Numbered from the stretch's first letter, positions 17,869-25,986 are shown. The stretch is 32,823 nucleotides of DNA from Cellulomonadaceae bacterium (GCA_031256435.1 JAIRQO010000083.1:1-32823), one strand, 5' to 3'. Numbers and translations are program-made. The notes: a model not told the origin generated them from the letters alone.

Positions 17869-18537
17869 TCACCTGTCCAGCACTTCACCCGCCGCAATGC
17901 GGCACACATCGTCAAGTGATATAGCGCTCAAACTCCGCGCACGGGACAGGCCCGGCATCACGGGAATGGGGAGCATGCACTCCACTCCCAACGTTCTGGC
18001 TCCCGAGGCCATGGCGGCAGCAATTCCGGGACGCGAATCTTCAATGGCCACGCAGGCTTCCGGCGGCACATTCAGCAGCCGCGCAGCGGTGAGGAAACAC
18101 TCAGGATCTGGCTTACCGTGCGTCACGGCGTCACCGGGAACCACTACCGTCAACGCTCCCTGGCTGGCCTCGGCCACCACGGCAGCAAACCGGGCATAGG
18201 ACGCTGTCACCAACGCGCACGGAACGCCCGCATCAGCCAAGGCGTGAAACAGTTCCTGGGCACCGGGCCTCCAGGGAACGTGTTCCACGGTGCGCGCCAC
18301 CACACGGTCAAGGAGTTCTTCCACAATCTCGTCTACGGGCAGGTCCACGCCTGCCTGCTGCAAGATTCCGGCGGACACCACCAGCGAATTCCCCACACAT
18401 TGCAGGGCCTGTTCCTTGGACCAACTCCCACCGTGAATGTCCGCCAATTCTTCCTCGGCGGCAATCCAGTACGGCTCAGAATCAATCAGTGTTCCGTCCA
18501 TATCCCACAACACGGCGGCGGGGAGCGGACGGGACAT
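17869..18537 (-). CDS. HAD-superfamily phosphatase, beta-phosphoglucomutase-like
   Basis: The protein has all four HAD motifs: D-M-D-G-T near residue 12 (nucleophile Asp and acid Asp), a Thr in V-T-A-S-Y, the lysine in H-G-K-P-D-P-E, and the acidic pair in A-I-E-D-S. A helical cap follows motif I, as in beta-phosphoglucomutase and sugar-phosphate phosphatases. Substrate cannot be read. The start is uncertain: ATG 18537 gives the usual ~11 residues before D-M-D-G (222 aa). ATG 18582 or TTG 18612 would add a low-complexity R-S-L-P-type repeat segment. No ribosome site or -10 box decides it. It is likely in one unit with the zinc-ribbon and NIF3 genes. Confidence 0.87.
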   Translation of the reverse strand: MSRPLPAAVLWDMDGTLIDSEPYWIAAEEELADIHGGSWSKEQALQCVGNSLVVSAGILQQAGVDLPVDEIVEELLDRVVARTVEHVPWRPGAQELFHALADAGVPCALVTASYARFAAVVAEASQGALTVVVPGDAVTHGKPDPECFLTAARLLNVPPEACVAIEDSRPGIAAAMASGARTLGVECMLPIPVMPGLSRARSLSAISLDDVCRIAAGEVLDR

Positions 18538-18596
18538 CGGGAGAGAACGCGGACAGGAAAGCGGGAGGGAACGGGAGTCCATGATGGCGTGTGTCA

Positions 18597-18690
18597 ATCT
18601 GTGCCGTGTCAATCGAGGTCAGTTTCGGTCCGCGTCAGGGTCAGTCAGGATCAATGCCGGTCAGAGTCAGTCCGCGTCAGAATCATCAGT
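18597..18690. repeat. Degenerate GTCAG-rich repeat tract
   Basis: The gap between the HAD and zinc-ribbon genes is filled with imperfect copies of a GTCAG/GTCAAT core. One 11-bp element (GTCCGCGTCAG) is repeated at 18628-18638 and 18670-18680. The tract runs into the last codons of the zinc-ribbon gene (D-D-S-D-A-D). No regular period could be fixed by eye. Confidence 0.6.
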
Positions 18691-19416
18691 GAAATCCCGG
18701 ACCAGAATCCTTCCGCACTCCTCGCAGCGCAAAATCGCGTCAGCGGGAGCCGTGCGTGCGGCGTCCAGGTCACCGGGATTGAGTTCCAACCCGCACCCGG
18801 TGCAGCGCCCGGCACGCAGGGCCGCAGCGCCACTTCCCAGGCGTTGCTTGGTGGCCTCGTACAGTTTCAGCAACTGCGGATCCACCTGCGCGGCCAGGCG
18901 TTTGCGTTCCCCGGCTACCTCCACGGCTTGTGCCTTCAGGTCAGCAAAGGCTTGCACCTGTTCGCCTTGAACATCGCCACGCTGCTGAACAAGGTCCGCG
19001 TGCATGGCATCCAGTTGGGTGAGCGCAGCCTCGGTGCCCTCCACGCGCTCCATCACCTCCAGTTGCACCTGCTCCACCACGTCCTGCCTGCGCGTCAATG
19101 AGGCAATCTCCTCGGTGACGGACATGGCGTCCTTGTGGCCGAGTTTCCCTGAGTCCAGCAACTCGCGGTCCTTGGTAAGGCGGGTGAGGACCTGCTCCAC
19201 ATCTTGCTCGGCGCGCTTCAACTCTCGGCGGGTGTCCGCCAAGCCTGTGCGCGAGGCCAGCATTCGGGCATCTAGCGCGGAAATCTGCGCGTCAAGGCTC
19301 TGAAGTTGCGCGTGCGTTTCATGGCTGCGCTTGGCATGCACCAGCGTGGCAAAGCGGGTATCCAGTTCATGGATGTCTAGCAGAGTGAGTTGATCGAGGG
19401 GACTGGCAGTGGGCAA
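18667..19416 (-). CDS. C4-type zinc-ribbon coiled-coil protein (DUF164)
   Basis: The 249-residue protein has a long charged, leucine-rich coiled coil (about 30-190) and a C-terminal zinc ribbon with C-T-G-C and, about 25 residues on, C-E-E-C. This is the layout of the conserved bacterial DUF164/zf-RING_7 family, thought to bind nucleic acid. The start is a TTG at 19416 with an AAGGAAG ribosome site five bases upstream, just beyond the NIF3 stop. No other initiation codon is available in the first part. The gene sits between NIF3 and HAD genes, an arrangement common in Actinobacteria. Role unknown. Confidence 0.85.
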   Translation of the reverse strand: MPTASPLDQLTLLDIHELDTRFATLVHAKRSHETHAQLQSLDAQISALDARMLASRTGLADTRRELKRAEQDVEQVLTRLTKDRELLDSGKLGHKDAMSVTEEIASLTRRQDVVEQVQLEVMERVEGTEAALTQLDAMHADLVQQRGDVQGEQVQAFADLKAQAVEVAGERKRLAAQVDPQLLKLYEATKQRLGSGAAALRAGRCTGCGLELNPGDLDAARTAPADAILRCEECGRILVRDFTDDSDAD

Positions 19417-19425
19417 CAGGCTTCC

Positions 19426-20253
19426 TTACATCCGGGCGGTCCACGGGTCCGTACAGATCTCTGACACGCGTGTTTCGATGGTGTGAGGTAACACTGCCAT
19501 GAGATCGGCCTCGGCATAAACCAGCCAGGGCCATTCCGACGCAAAGTGCGCGAGATCAAGGATGTACGGGGTCCCCTGGCCAAATTCAGCACGTTCCCGC
19601 GCCTCGGAGGTGGGATGGTGGCGAAGATCGGCGGTCACATACACGTCCACTCCGGCGGCACGAACATCGTTGAAAAATCCGTCCCCGCTCCCTCCGGATA
19701 CGGCAACGGAACTCACCACCGCGTCCAGGTCACCCGCTACTCGCACCCCCTGGGCCGTGGACGGAACGGAGCCCGCAACGTGCTCGGCAAAGGCGCGCAA
19801 GGTCATCGGTTCTGGGAGGCGTCCCACACGGCCGAGGCCCCGTTCAGGGTCCTGTGCCTGCGGAATCAGCGGACGCGTGTTCTTCAACCCGCAGCGGTCT
19901 GCGAGCGCCTGGGCCACTCCGCGCGGGGCGGCATCGGCGTTGGTGTGCGCCACGTACAGGGCAATTCCGGAGGAAATCAGGCGGTGAACCACGGACCCTT
20001 TGAAGGTGTCTGCGGCCATGAAACTGGTGGGCCGCAGGTAGAGCGGGTGGTGGGTGATGAGGAGATCGGCGCCCCACGCTATGGCTTCTTTGACCACGGC
20101 GTCCACGGGGTCCACGGCAAAGAGTATGCGACGAATGGGCGTGCTAGGGTCCCCGGCAACGAGGCCTACCGCATCCCAACTCTCGGCGGTGTCACGTGGG
20201 TAGAGACCATCCAATGCCGCCACCACAGCGTACAAAGTGGGTGTCTGAGTCAT
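19426..20253 (-). CDS. NIF3-like dinuclear metal-binding protein
   Basis: NIF3/DUF34 proteins form toroidal hexamers with a two-metal site; some have been linked to GTP cyclohydrolase-like activity, but the cell role is not settled. The 275-residue protein shows the metal ligands in T-H-H-P-L-Y, in H-T-N-A-D, and in the C-terminal A-H-F-A-S-E. It lacks the long extra domain found in some family members. I chose ATG 20253, as an upstream frame start at 20298 adds only a non-conserved piece and TAGAGT lies seven bases before 20253. It is divergent from arsR and first of the NIF3–zinc-ribbon–HAD unit. Confidence 0.9.
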   Translation of the reverse strand: MTQTPTLYAVVAALDGLYPRDTAESWDAVGLVAGDPSTPIRRILFAVDPVDAVVKEAIAWGADLLITHHPLYLRPTSFMAADTFKGSVVHRLISSGIALYVAHTNADAAPRGVAQALADRCGLKNTRPLIPQAQDPERGLGRVGRLPEPMTLRAFAEHVAGSVPSTAQGVRVAGDLDAVVSSVAVSGGSGDGFFNDVRAAGVDVYVTADLRHHPTSEARERAEFGQGTPYILDLAHFASEWPWLVYAEADLMAVLPHTIETRVSEICTDPWTARM

Positions 20254-20260
20254 GGTGCCG

Positions 20261-20266
20261 ACTCTA
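20261..20266 (-). promoter_or_regulatory. -10 box of the NIF3 gene
   Basis: TAGAGT on the minus strand, seven bases before the ATG at 20253. It lies in the 43-bp gap shared with the divergent arsR, so an ArsR operator here could control both. Confidence 0.6.
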
Positions 20267-20282
20267 CGGGGTGCCTGAGCAT

Positions 20283-20288
20283 TACCGT
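20283..20288 (+). promoter_or_regulatory. -10 box of arsR
   Basis: TACCGT, eight bases before the arsR ATG at 20297. It fits the leaderless layout with one base more than most others. Confidence 0.45.
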
Positions 20289-20296
20289 AAGCCAAC

Positions 20297-20704
20297 ATGG
20301 ATACCAGGCCGGTTTATGAAATTAAGGCAACACTGTTCAAAGCGCTTGCGCACCCCGCGCGCCTTCAAGTGCTGGAGCTTCTTGCCGCAGATCCCAACAA
20401 CAGTGCCCCGGTGGGTCAGTTGTTGGAATTCACCAAAATTGAGCCGTCAGCCCTGTCCCAACACCTTGCAGTTCTCAAGCGTGCCGAGGTGGTGGAGTCC
20501 ACACGGTCCGGCAATATTGTCCACTACAAACTCACCGAACCGCTGATTGCGGAGCTGCTGATTGTGGCACGCGCCTTCCTGCTCATGCGCTTGACCAACG
20601 ATGCTGCGGAATCCCACATTGATGCCTTGAGGCATCTTCCCGCCTTGCCCGGTGGCACGGCACAAGCCGTTCTGGATGCGGCCGTCAAGGAGTTTGAGAG
20701 TTAG
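20297..20704 (+). CDS. ArsR-family transcriptional regulator
   Basis: The 135-residue protein is a winged-helix repressor of ArsR type: F-K-A-L-A-H-P-A-R-L-Q-V-L-E-L-L at about 14-29, the recognition helix region I-E-P-S-A-L-S-Q-H-L-A-V-L-K-R-A at 48-63, and a wing with S-T-R-S-G-N-I-V-H-Y-K. There is no cysteine at all and no E-L-C-V-C-D-L metal site, so it is probably not a classical arsenic or zinc/cadmium sensor. Similar metal-free members respond to oxidation or small molecules or only to gene dose. It stands between NIF3 (divergent) and DUF445 (87 bp downstream); target genes are unknown. Confidence 0.88.
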   Translation: MDTRPVYEIKATLFKALAHPARLQVLELLAADPNNSAPVGQLLEFTKIEPSALSQHLAVLKRAEVVESTRSGNIVHYKLTEPLIAELLIVARAFLLMRLTNDAAESHIDALRHLPALPGGTAQAVLDAAVKEFES

Positions 20705-20779
20705 GCACCAGGGCCAGGTGATCGAGCCAGGTGACCTCTGCATGAGAGGCACCAGCGTGCCTGAAAGCGCGCCTCGTGT

Positions 20780-20785
20780 CAGAAT
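20780..20785 (+). promoter_or_regulatory. -10-like box of DUF445 gene
   Basis: CAGAAT, six bases before the GTG at 20792. Position and spacing match the leaderless set, but the first base departs from TANNNT. Confidence 0.4.
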
Positions 20786-20791
20786 CGAACG

Positions 20792-22063
20792 GTGAGTACA
20801 CCCTCGGTGACCGTCCTGGCAACCCCCGCTGATGAGCGTGCTCGCGGGCTGAAGCGCATGAAGCGTATTGCCACAGCGGCACTGGTGCTGATGGCGGTGC
20901 TCTTTGTGGTGGGGTTTTCCCTGCAAACGCGCTATCCCAGTTTTGCGTACCTCCGGGCGTTCGCTGAAGGCGGCATGGTGGGTGCGTTGGCGGACTGGTT
21001 TGCGGTGACGGCGCTGTTCCGGCGCCCGCTGGGCCTGCCCATTCCTCACACCGCCATCATTCCCGCCAAGAAGGATGAACTAGGCAAGTCCCTCAGTGAG
21101 TTTGTGGAGGTCAACTTTCTGGACCCGCAGGCGGTCACCGCCAAACTCGAAGCCACCAATGTGGCCGAGTCTGTTGGGGCGTGGCTCGGGCAACCGGCCA
21201 GCCAGCAGCGTTTGCTCGACGAAGCATCTCGGCTGGGGACCTGGGCGTTGGACACTGCCGATGGTGATGAGGTGCGGACTTTCATCACCACGCTGGTTCA
21301 GGGTCCGTTGACGGAGGCCGATTGGTGTACTCCCTTGGGCACGCTCCTGAACCGGGTGATGGACTCTGACGCTCACCAACCGGTGATCACCATGGTGTTT
21401 GAGTCCGCTGCGGCCTGGTTGGAGACCCACCCCGAATCCTTTGAGGGCCTAGCCAGTGGCCGGTTGCCCGGTCCCCTGCGCCGCGTGTTCCACTCCCCCG
21501 TGGACAAACTCACCCACCAAGAAGCCATGAAGTTCCTGACCGAAGCGCGCACTGACGCGAGTTCCGGGCCGCGCGTGGTGATCGATGAGTACCTCAGACG
21601 CCTCGCCACCCAACTCATCAGCGATGAGGAGTTCCGCACCCGCTTTGATTCCTTCAAACGGCAGATTCTCACCAGTGACAACCTGGGAACGCTGGCCAAC
21701 ACGGCGTGGGAAAGCATGCAGAGCGGACTCGCGGCACAACTGAACATGGACGCCAGCGACCTGCGGACGCGGGTTCACACGGGCCTTGCCACGCTCTCGG
21801 AGCGCCTTGTTGCGGACCCCGTATGGCAAGGTCACGTCAACAACACGGTCACCAGCGCCGCAGCCAATCTTGTTGTCCGCTACAGCCATGACATTGCCAG
21901 CATCATTACGGACACCGTGGACCGCTGGGATGCTGAACAAACCAGCACGCTCATTGAGAACCTGGTGGGCAAGGACTTGCAATACATCCGGCTCAACGGC
22001 ACGTTTGTGGGCGCGTTGGCGGGGTTGCTCATCTTCGTCGTCGCCCATGCACTGTTGGGATAA
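20792..22063 (+). CDS. DUF445 family membrane protein
   Basis: The 423-residue protein matches the DUF445/YjiN family: an N-terminal helix (about 27-45), then the conserved E-G-G-M-V-G-A-L-A-D-W-F-A-V-T-A-L-F-R-R-P segment at about 57-77 and I-P-H-T-A-I-I-P. A long soluble helical middle follows, and a C-terminal membrane helix (about 403-422) ends in H-A-L-L-G. No function is established. Start is GTG 20792. The last codons run into a 15-bp repeat tract that fills the space up to the sodA stop. Confidence 0.87.
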   Translation: MSTPSVTVLATPADERARGLKRMKRIATAALVLMAVLFVVGFSLQTRYPSFAYLRAFAEGGMVGALADWFAVTALFRRPLGLPIPHTAIIPAKKDELGKSLSEFVEVNFLDPQAVTAKLEATNVAESVGAWLGQPASQQRLLDEASRLGTWALDTADGDEVRTFITTLVQGPLTEADWCTPLGTLLNRVMDSDAHQPVITMVFESAAAWLETHPESFEGLASGRLPGPLRRVFHSPVDKLTHQEAMKFLTEARTDASSGPRVVIDEYLRRLATQLISDEEFRTRFDSFKRQILTSDNLGTLANTAWESMQSGLAAQLNMDASDLRTRVHTGLATLSERLVADPVWQGHVNNTVTSAAANLVVRYSHDIASIITDTVDRWDAEQTSTLIENLVGKDLQYIRLNGTFVGALAGLLIFVVAHALLG

Positions 22064-22140
22064 GCCCAGGTGGGAATAACGCTGTTGGGATAGCTCTGGT
22101 GGGAAAAGCCGGTGGGGATAAGTCCTGCTCGGAATAGCCC
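22051..22140. repeat. Six degenerate 15-bp tandem repeats across the DUF445 stop
   Basis: Ninety bases divide into six 15-bp units (22051-65, 66-80, 81-95, 96-110, 111-125, 126-140). Most share a (T/G)GGGA(T/A)A core. The first unit contains the DUF445 end (Leu-Gly-stop) and the last touches the sodA stop codon. It looks as if the gene's 3' end had been copied outward in tandem. Confidence 0.8.
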
Positions 22141-22766
22141 TACGCCGGAATGATCAACCCGTTCAGTTGCGTCTTAGCCCTGGCGAGGCGCTCGTTGGCG
22201 TCCTCCCAGTTGACCAGGTTCCACCAGGCGGCAATGTAATCCGCGCGGACGTTGAGCTTGTCCAGGTAGTACGCGTGCTCCCAGCAGTCCAGCAGGACAA
22301 TGGGAACCATGCCGAGGGTGAGGTTGCCCTGGTGGTCATACAGTTGCACAATCACCAAGCGCTCGCCCACGCTGTCCCACGCGAGGATGGCCCACCCGGA
22401 GCCTTGCACACCCGCGCCCACCGCGGTGAATTGGGCCTTGAACGCCGCAAAGGAACCGAAGTGCTCCGTGATGGCATCAGCGATCTCGCCGTGAGGTTCG
22501 CCGCCGGCATCCGGGGACATGTTGGCCCACAGCGCCGTGTGGTTGATGTGCCCGCCCAGGTTGAAGGCCAGGTTCTTTTCCAGTTGGTTGACGGCGGACA
22601 GGTTGCCGGTAGCGCGCGCTTCCTCCAACTGTTCTATAGCCGTGTTGGCGCCCGTGACGTAGGCGTTGTGGTGCTTGGAGTGGTGCAACTCCATGATGCG
22701 CCCTGAGATGTAGGGCTCCAGGGCCGAGTAGTCATAGGTCAAGTCAGGCAGCGTGTAAGCAGGCAT
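22140..22766 (-). CDS. sodA: Superoxide dismutase, Mn/Fe family
   Basis: The enzyme dismutates superoxide in the cytoplasm. The 208-residue protein has typical length and the four metal ligands H28, H76 (in G-G-H-I-N-H), D160 and H164 (in D-C-W-E-H-A-Y-Y). The G-G-H-x-N-H context and D-H-Q-G-N at 144-148, with Gln146 as the outer-sphere residue, point to a Mn-type or cambialistic enzyme rather than the mycobacterial Fe-type with His there. It is a single-gene unit with a -10 box six bases before the ATG. Confidence 0.95.
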   Translation of the reverse strand: MPAYTLPDLTYDYSALEPYISGRIMELHHSKHHNAYVTGANTAIEQLEEARATGNLSAVNQLEKNLAFNLGGHINHTALWANMSPDAGGEPHGEIADAITEHFGSFAAFKAQFTAVGAGVQGSGWAILAWDSVGERLVIVQLYDHQGNLTLGMVPIVLLDCWEHAYYLDKLNVRADYIAAWWNLVNWEDANERLARAKTQLNGLIIPA

Positions 22767-22772
22767 ACTTTG

Positions 22773-22778
22773 ATGGTA
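22773..22778 (-). promoter_or_regulatory. -10 box of sodA
   Basis: TACCAT on the minus strand, six bases before the ATG at 22766. No -35 element stands out. No other regulatory site is recognised. Confidence 0.6.
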
Positions 22779-22796
22779 GACCGGCCCGGGCTCTCA

Positions 22797-22832
22797 TGCA
22801 GGGTAGGGACAAAGTGCAGGGTAGGGACAATG
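22797..22832. repeat. 18-bp direct repeat between sodA and the deacetylase gene
   Basis: Two adjacent 18-bp units (22797-22814 and 22815-22832) differ at one base. They lie upstream of the sodA -10 box, in the divergent 195-bp region that otherwise shows no gene. They could be tandem operators or another slippage product. Confidence 0.85.
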
Positions 22833-22948
22833 TGTCACGTGCCGAGCAAGAGTAGGGTGCGCTGTCTGCCCGACGACGAACAGGTGGCCTGGCCTCGGCC
22901 TTTGACAACACACCCGCCGTCCTCATAGCGCGGTAGCCACGGCTCGGG

Positions 22949-22954
22949 CACAAT
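22949..22954 (+). promoter_or_regulatory. -10-like box of the deacetylase gene
   Basis: CACAAT, seven bases before a GTG at 22962. It supports that start over the ATG at 22953, which would overlap the box. Confidence 0.4.
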
Positions 22955-22961
22955 GGCGCCC

Positions 22962-24218
22962 GTGATGTTCCCAGCCGTGCCCAGAGCGCTGACCCACACG
23001 CGCCTGACGCGCACGGCGCTGAACCGCACCGTGGCAACCCGCACTGCTGCAACGCGTTCGGTGGCAACGCGTTCGGTGGCGGGGACGCTTTCGGCCCTGC
23101 TGTCCGTGGTATCACTGGCGGTGGAACCCGCAGCGCAGGTCTATTCGGCCACGGCGGATCTCACCCTCGTCTCACAAGGAGTGACGGCCCAGGTGACGCC
23201 TGCGGAACTCTTTGAGGCGTTGGACCTGACCCGGGATTCCGCCACGGGGAAATATTCTGTTGCGTGGAACGCGGACGCGTTGGATGCGCACCTCGCCACG
23301 TTGGCCCAGGACTTCCATATTCCGGCGCGCCCCACCCTGGTGCTGGATGACCAGTCTGTAGTCAGGGAGGGGGTTCCTGGGCGTTTTCTGGATCCGGACC
23401 AGGTCCGGGAATCTGCCACCAGCATCTTGAATAATCGCTTAACGTTTGAACACCAGGACTTTGGGCTGGGAGTCCTGCCCGGGTCCGTGGAGGAGCCTGA
23501 AATTCGCGTCATTTTCCCTGGGGCTTTTGACGGCCCGGACACCGTTCACCTCACCTTTGATGATGGCCCCGGCCTCTACACGGACAAGATTTTGGACGTC
23601 CTGAAAGAGTTTGACGTCCGTGCCACGTTCTACGTACTCGGCAGCCGCGTGGAAGCCTATGCCGAGCAGATTGAACGGATTGTCAGTGAGGGTCACCGGA
23701 TTGGTAACCACTCGTGGAGCCACACGGAACTCACCACCCTCACGTACAAGGAAATCCTCAAGGAGATTGAGGATACGCAGCAGGCCATTTTTGACCTCAC
23801 GGGCCACTGGCCCACCGCGTTCCGCCCGCCGTACGGTTCCGTGAACAAGGACGTTCACAAGGCGGCCAAGGCAGCCGGAGTCAGCGTGGATCTCTGGGAC
23901 GTGGACCCGCGTGACTGGGCTGGTGAGGTGTCAGCGGAGGGCCTGGCGGGCCGTGTGGTACGCCGCGCCCATCCGGGTGACGTGGTACTCCTCCACGTCA
24001 CTAAGCGCACCACGCTCGCCGCGCTCCCGCTCATCGTCGAAGGTTTCCGTGGATGCGACGAATCAAACCCCAACCATCCCGATCACCGGCCAGACAAGCC
24101 CGTCAAACCCGAGGACACGGATGACAAGGAGGCGATGGACGCGTACCGCGAGGCGCGGGACGAGTACAAGGCGTTTGACGCCTGTGATCCCGTAGGCCGC
24201 GGATTCCAACTGGACTAG
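22962..24218 (+). CDS. Secreted polysaccharide deacetylase (NodB/CE4)
   Basis: CE4 enzymes remove acetyl groups from peptidoglycan or other surface glycans. The 418-residue protein has a basic N-terminus with 5-residue repeats, a hydrophobic segment (about 42-57) as signal or anchor, and a middle region (about 65-165) resembling a PG_binding_4-type cell-wall domain (tentative). The NodB domain has T-F-D-D-G-P, H-S-W-S-H (metal His pair), R-P-P-Y-G, D-V-D-P-R-D-W and L-L-H. The tail is highly charged with two Cys that could pair. Start at GTG 22962 is favoured; ATG 22953 adds three residues. It probably acts outside the membrane on the wall. Confidence 0.88.
   Translation: MMFPAVPRALTHTRLTRTALNRTVATRTAATRSVATRSVAGTLSALLSVVSLAVEPAAQVYSATADLTLVSQGVTAQVTPAELFEALDLTRDSATGKYSVAWNADALDAHLATLAQDFHIPARPTLVLDDQSVVREGVPGRFLDPDQVRESATSILNNRLTFEHQDFGLGVLPGSVEEPEIRVIFPGAFDGPDTVHLTFDDGPGLYTDKILDVLKEFDVRATFYVLGSRVEAYAEQIERIVSEGHRIGNHSWSHTELTTLTYKEILKEIEDTQQAIFDLTGHWPTAFRPPYGSVNKDVHKAAKAAGVSVDLWDVDPRDWAGEVSAEGLAGRVVRRAHPGDVVLLHVTKRTTLAALPLIVEGFRGCDESNPNHPDHRPDKPVKPEDTDDKEAMDAYREARDEYKAFDACDPVGRGFQLD
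23022..23081 (+). repeat. Four 15-bp tandem repeats in the deacetylase signal region
   Basis: Four 15-bp units (23022-36, 37-51, 52-66, 67-81) encode N-R-T-V-A, T-R-T-A-A, T-R-S-V-A and T-R-S-V-A. The last two differ at one base. The frame is kept, and the repeat lengthens the basic region ahead of the hydrophobic signal segment. Confidence 0.85.
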
Positions 24219-24236
24219 GCGCAGCCGTCAGCGCAA

Positions 24237-24575
24237 CTAGGCGAAGCTCCCGCCGCACGCGCACGTGTTCCCGGCGTTGGGGTTGTCAATGGTGAATCCT
24301 TGACGCTCAATGGTGTCACTGAAATCCACGGTGGCGCCGTCCAGGTAGGGCACGGACATTTTGTCCACTACCACCTCAACGCCGTCATAGGAGTTCACGG
24401 CGTCAGCGTCCTCCACTTGATCGTCGAAGTACAACTGGTACATCAAGCCAGCGCACCCGCCGGCTTGAACGGCTACGCGGAGACGAAGATCGTCGCGCCC
24501 CTCCTGATCCAGGAGATTCTTTACTTTGACAGCAGCGGCATCCGTGAGGATCACACCATGAGTTTTAGAAGTCAC
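24237..24575 (-). CDS. erpA: Iron-sulfur cluster insertion protein (HesB/IscA/ErpA type)
   Basis: A-type carriers deliver Fe-S clusters to target enzymes. The 112-residue protein has the three conserved cysteines, one in A-G-G-C-A-G-L (about residue 41) and two in the C-terminal T-C-A-C-G-G. It also has the F-S-D-T-I and G-F-x-I-x-N-P-N-A elements of the family. The GTG start overlaps the stop of the upstream M20 gene (GTGA), so it may be coupled. A -10 box also lies six bases before it within the M20 gene. ErpA versus IscA cannot be separated by sequence alone. Confidence 0.92.
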   Translation of the reverse strand: MTSKTHGVILTDAAAVKVKNLLDQEGRDDLRLRVAVQAGGCAGLMYQLYFDDQVEDADAVNSYDGVEVVVDKMSVPYLDGATVDFSDTIERQGFTIDNPNAGNTCACGGSFA

Positions 24576-25981
24576 GCAGCAAGAGTACGCAACATGAGTG
24601 CTTCGGCCACTATCACCTTGCGCAATTCGCCCAGGTGGACGCTCTCATTGGCACCATGCGCGCGGGAATCCGGGTCCTCCACGCCGGTGACAAGAATCTT
24701 GGAGTCCGGGAACACCTCCAGGAGATCGGCAATGAACGGGATGGATCCGCCCACTCCAATGTCCACGGGATCGTTGTCCCACGCCGCCGCAAAGCACTGC
24801 CGGGCCATCTGCATGGCCGTGGTGTCCGAGGGTGCCTTGAACGGCTTGCCGTACTCGTAGGTGGTCCACGTGCTGCGGGCACCAAAGGGCGTGTTGGCCA
24901 TGATGTGCTCTTCCAGTGCCTGAGCAGCAGCCTCGGGTTCCTGACCCGGAGCCAACCGCAGAGACAGTTTCACCCGCACGCGCGGCGTGAGCACGTTGAT
25001 GGCCTCATCCACGGGCACGGCATCAATCCCCACCACGCACATGGAGGGCTTGGTCCACATCCGCCCGGCAATGGACCCGCTGCCCGCCAGATGTACATGG
25101 TCCGGAATCCCGGATTCTTCCCGGAACTGCGCCTCGGAGTAATCCACGGTGGGTTCCGGTCCGCTGACCAGGCCCTCAATGGCCACATTGCCGTCCGCGT
25201 CATGGAGGGAGGCGATGATCCGCGCGGCAATGGTGTAAGCATCAAGGATCGGCCCGCCAAACATGCCCGAGTGAATGGCGTGATCCAGCGCCTCCACCTC
25301 CAGGACGCCGTCCACCAAACCACGCAGCGAGGTGGTCAGTGCGGGAGTTCCTACCTTCCAGTTCACCGAATCCGCCACAATCATCACATCGGCGTGAAGC
25401 AATTCCGTGTTCTGTTCCAGGAAGTTTCTGAAGGACGGGGAGCCATCCTCCTCCTCGCCTTCACAGAAAATGGTCACGCCCACGTGGGGAATCTCGCCCA
25501 GGTCTGTCAGCGCGCGCAGCGCTCCCAGGTGGGCGCAGATGCCGGCTTTGTCATCGGCAGCGCCGCGGCCAAAGAGCCGGTCCCCGTCCTGGTTCGGCTC
25601 AAAGGGACTGTGATCCCATCCGTCACCGGGAGGCTGTACATCGTGGTGGGCGTAGAGCAGAATCGTTGGAGCGCCTTCCGGGGCGGGACGCCGCGCCACT
25701 ACCGCTGGGGCGCCGAGCGTTCCGTCATGTTTGGGCGCGCGCAGGATCTGCACGTCAATGGTGTCCGGCCCTTCACCGGCCACGGCGGAAAATTTCCGCA
25801 AGGTGGCACCGGCCAAGGCGGCCACGGCGTAAGAGGAGGCCACCACGTTGGCAGGGTCAAACGCTGGTGCTGACACGGACGGGATGCGCACCAACGCCTC
25901 CAAGTCATCCTGTAATGCGGGGAAGAGGTTCTCCACCACGCCACGTAGGTTCTGGACAGTTTCAGGATTCAGGGCACTCAC
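24572..25981 (-). CDS. M20-family dipeptidase
   Basis: Zinc metallopeptidase of the M20 family, probably a cytosolic dipeptidase. Seen in 469 residues: Y-A-H-H-D-V-Q-P (metal His and Asp), the G-R-G-A-A-D-D-K-A-G segment, E-G-E-E-E-D-G (general base and metal Glu), a dimerisation domain in the middle, and H-G-A-N-E near the C-terminus with the last metal His. I chose GTG 25981: TACTCT lies six bases before it, while the longer frame from 26038 would run into the divergent DUF3043 gene. It is coupled to erpA downstream. Confidence 0.92.
   Translation of the reverse strand: MSALNPETVQNLRGVVENLFPALQDDLEALVRIPSVSAPAFDPANVVASSYAVAALAGATLRKFSAVAGEGPDTIDVQILRAPKHDGTLGAPAVVARRPAPEGAPTILLYAHHDVQPPGDGWDHSPFEPNQDGDRLFGRGAADDKAGICAHLGALRALTDLGEIPHVGVTIFCEGEEEDGSPSFRNFLEQNTELLHADVMIVADSVNWKVGTPALTTSLRGLVDGVLEVEALDHAIHSGMFGGPILDAYTIAARIIASLHDADGNVAIEGLVSGPEPTVDYSEAQFREESGIPDHVHLAGSGSIAGRMWTKPSMCVVGIDAVPVDEAINVLTPRVRVKLSLRLAPGQEPEAAAQALEEHIMANTPFGARSTWTTYEYGKPFKAPSDTTAMQMARQCFAAAWDNDPVDIGVGGSIPFIADLLEVFPDSKILVTGVEDPDSRAHGANESVHLGELRKVIVAEALMLRTLAA
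24582..24587 (-). promoter_or_regulatory. Possible internal -10 box of erpA
   Basis: TACTCT on the minus strand, six bases before the erpA GTG, lying within the last codons of the M20 gene. It would allow separate expression; chance is possible because it is in coding sequence. Confidence 0.4.
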
Positions 25982-25986
25982 CCGTC

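Noticed and set aside
24635-25873. 412-codon frame opposite the M20 peptidase
   Set aside because: Antisense to a conserved enzyme with all catalytic motifs; no independent evidence.
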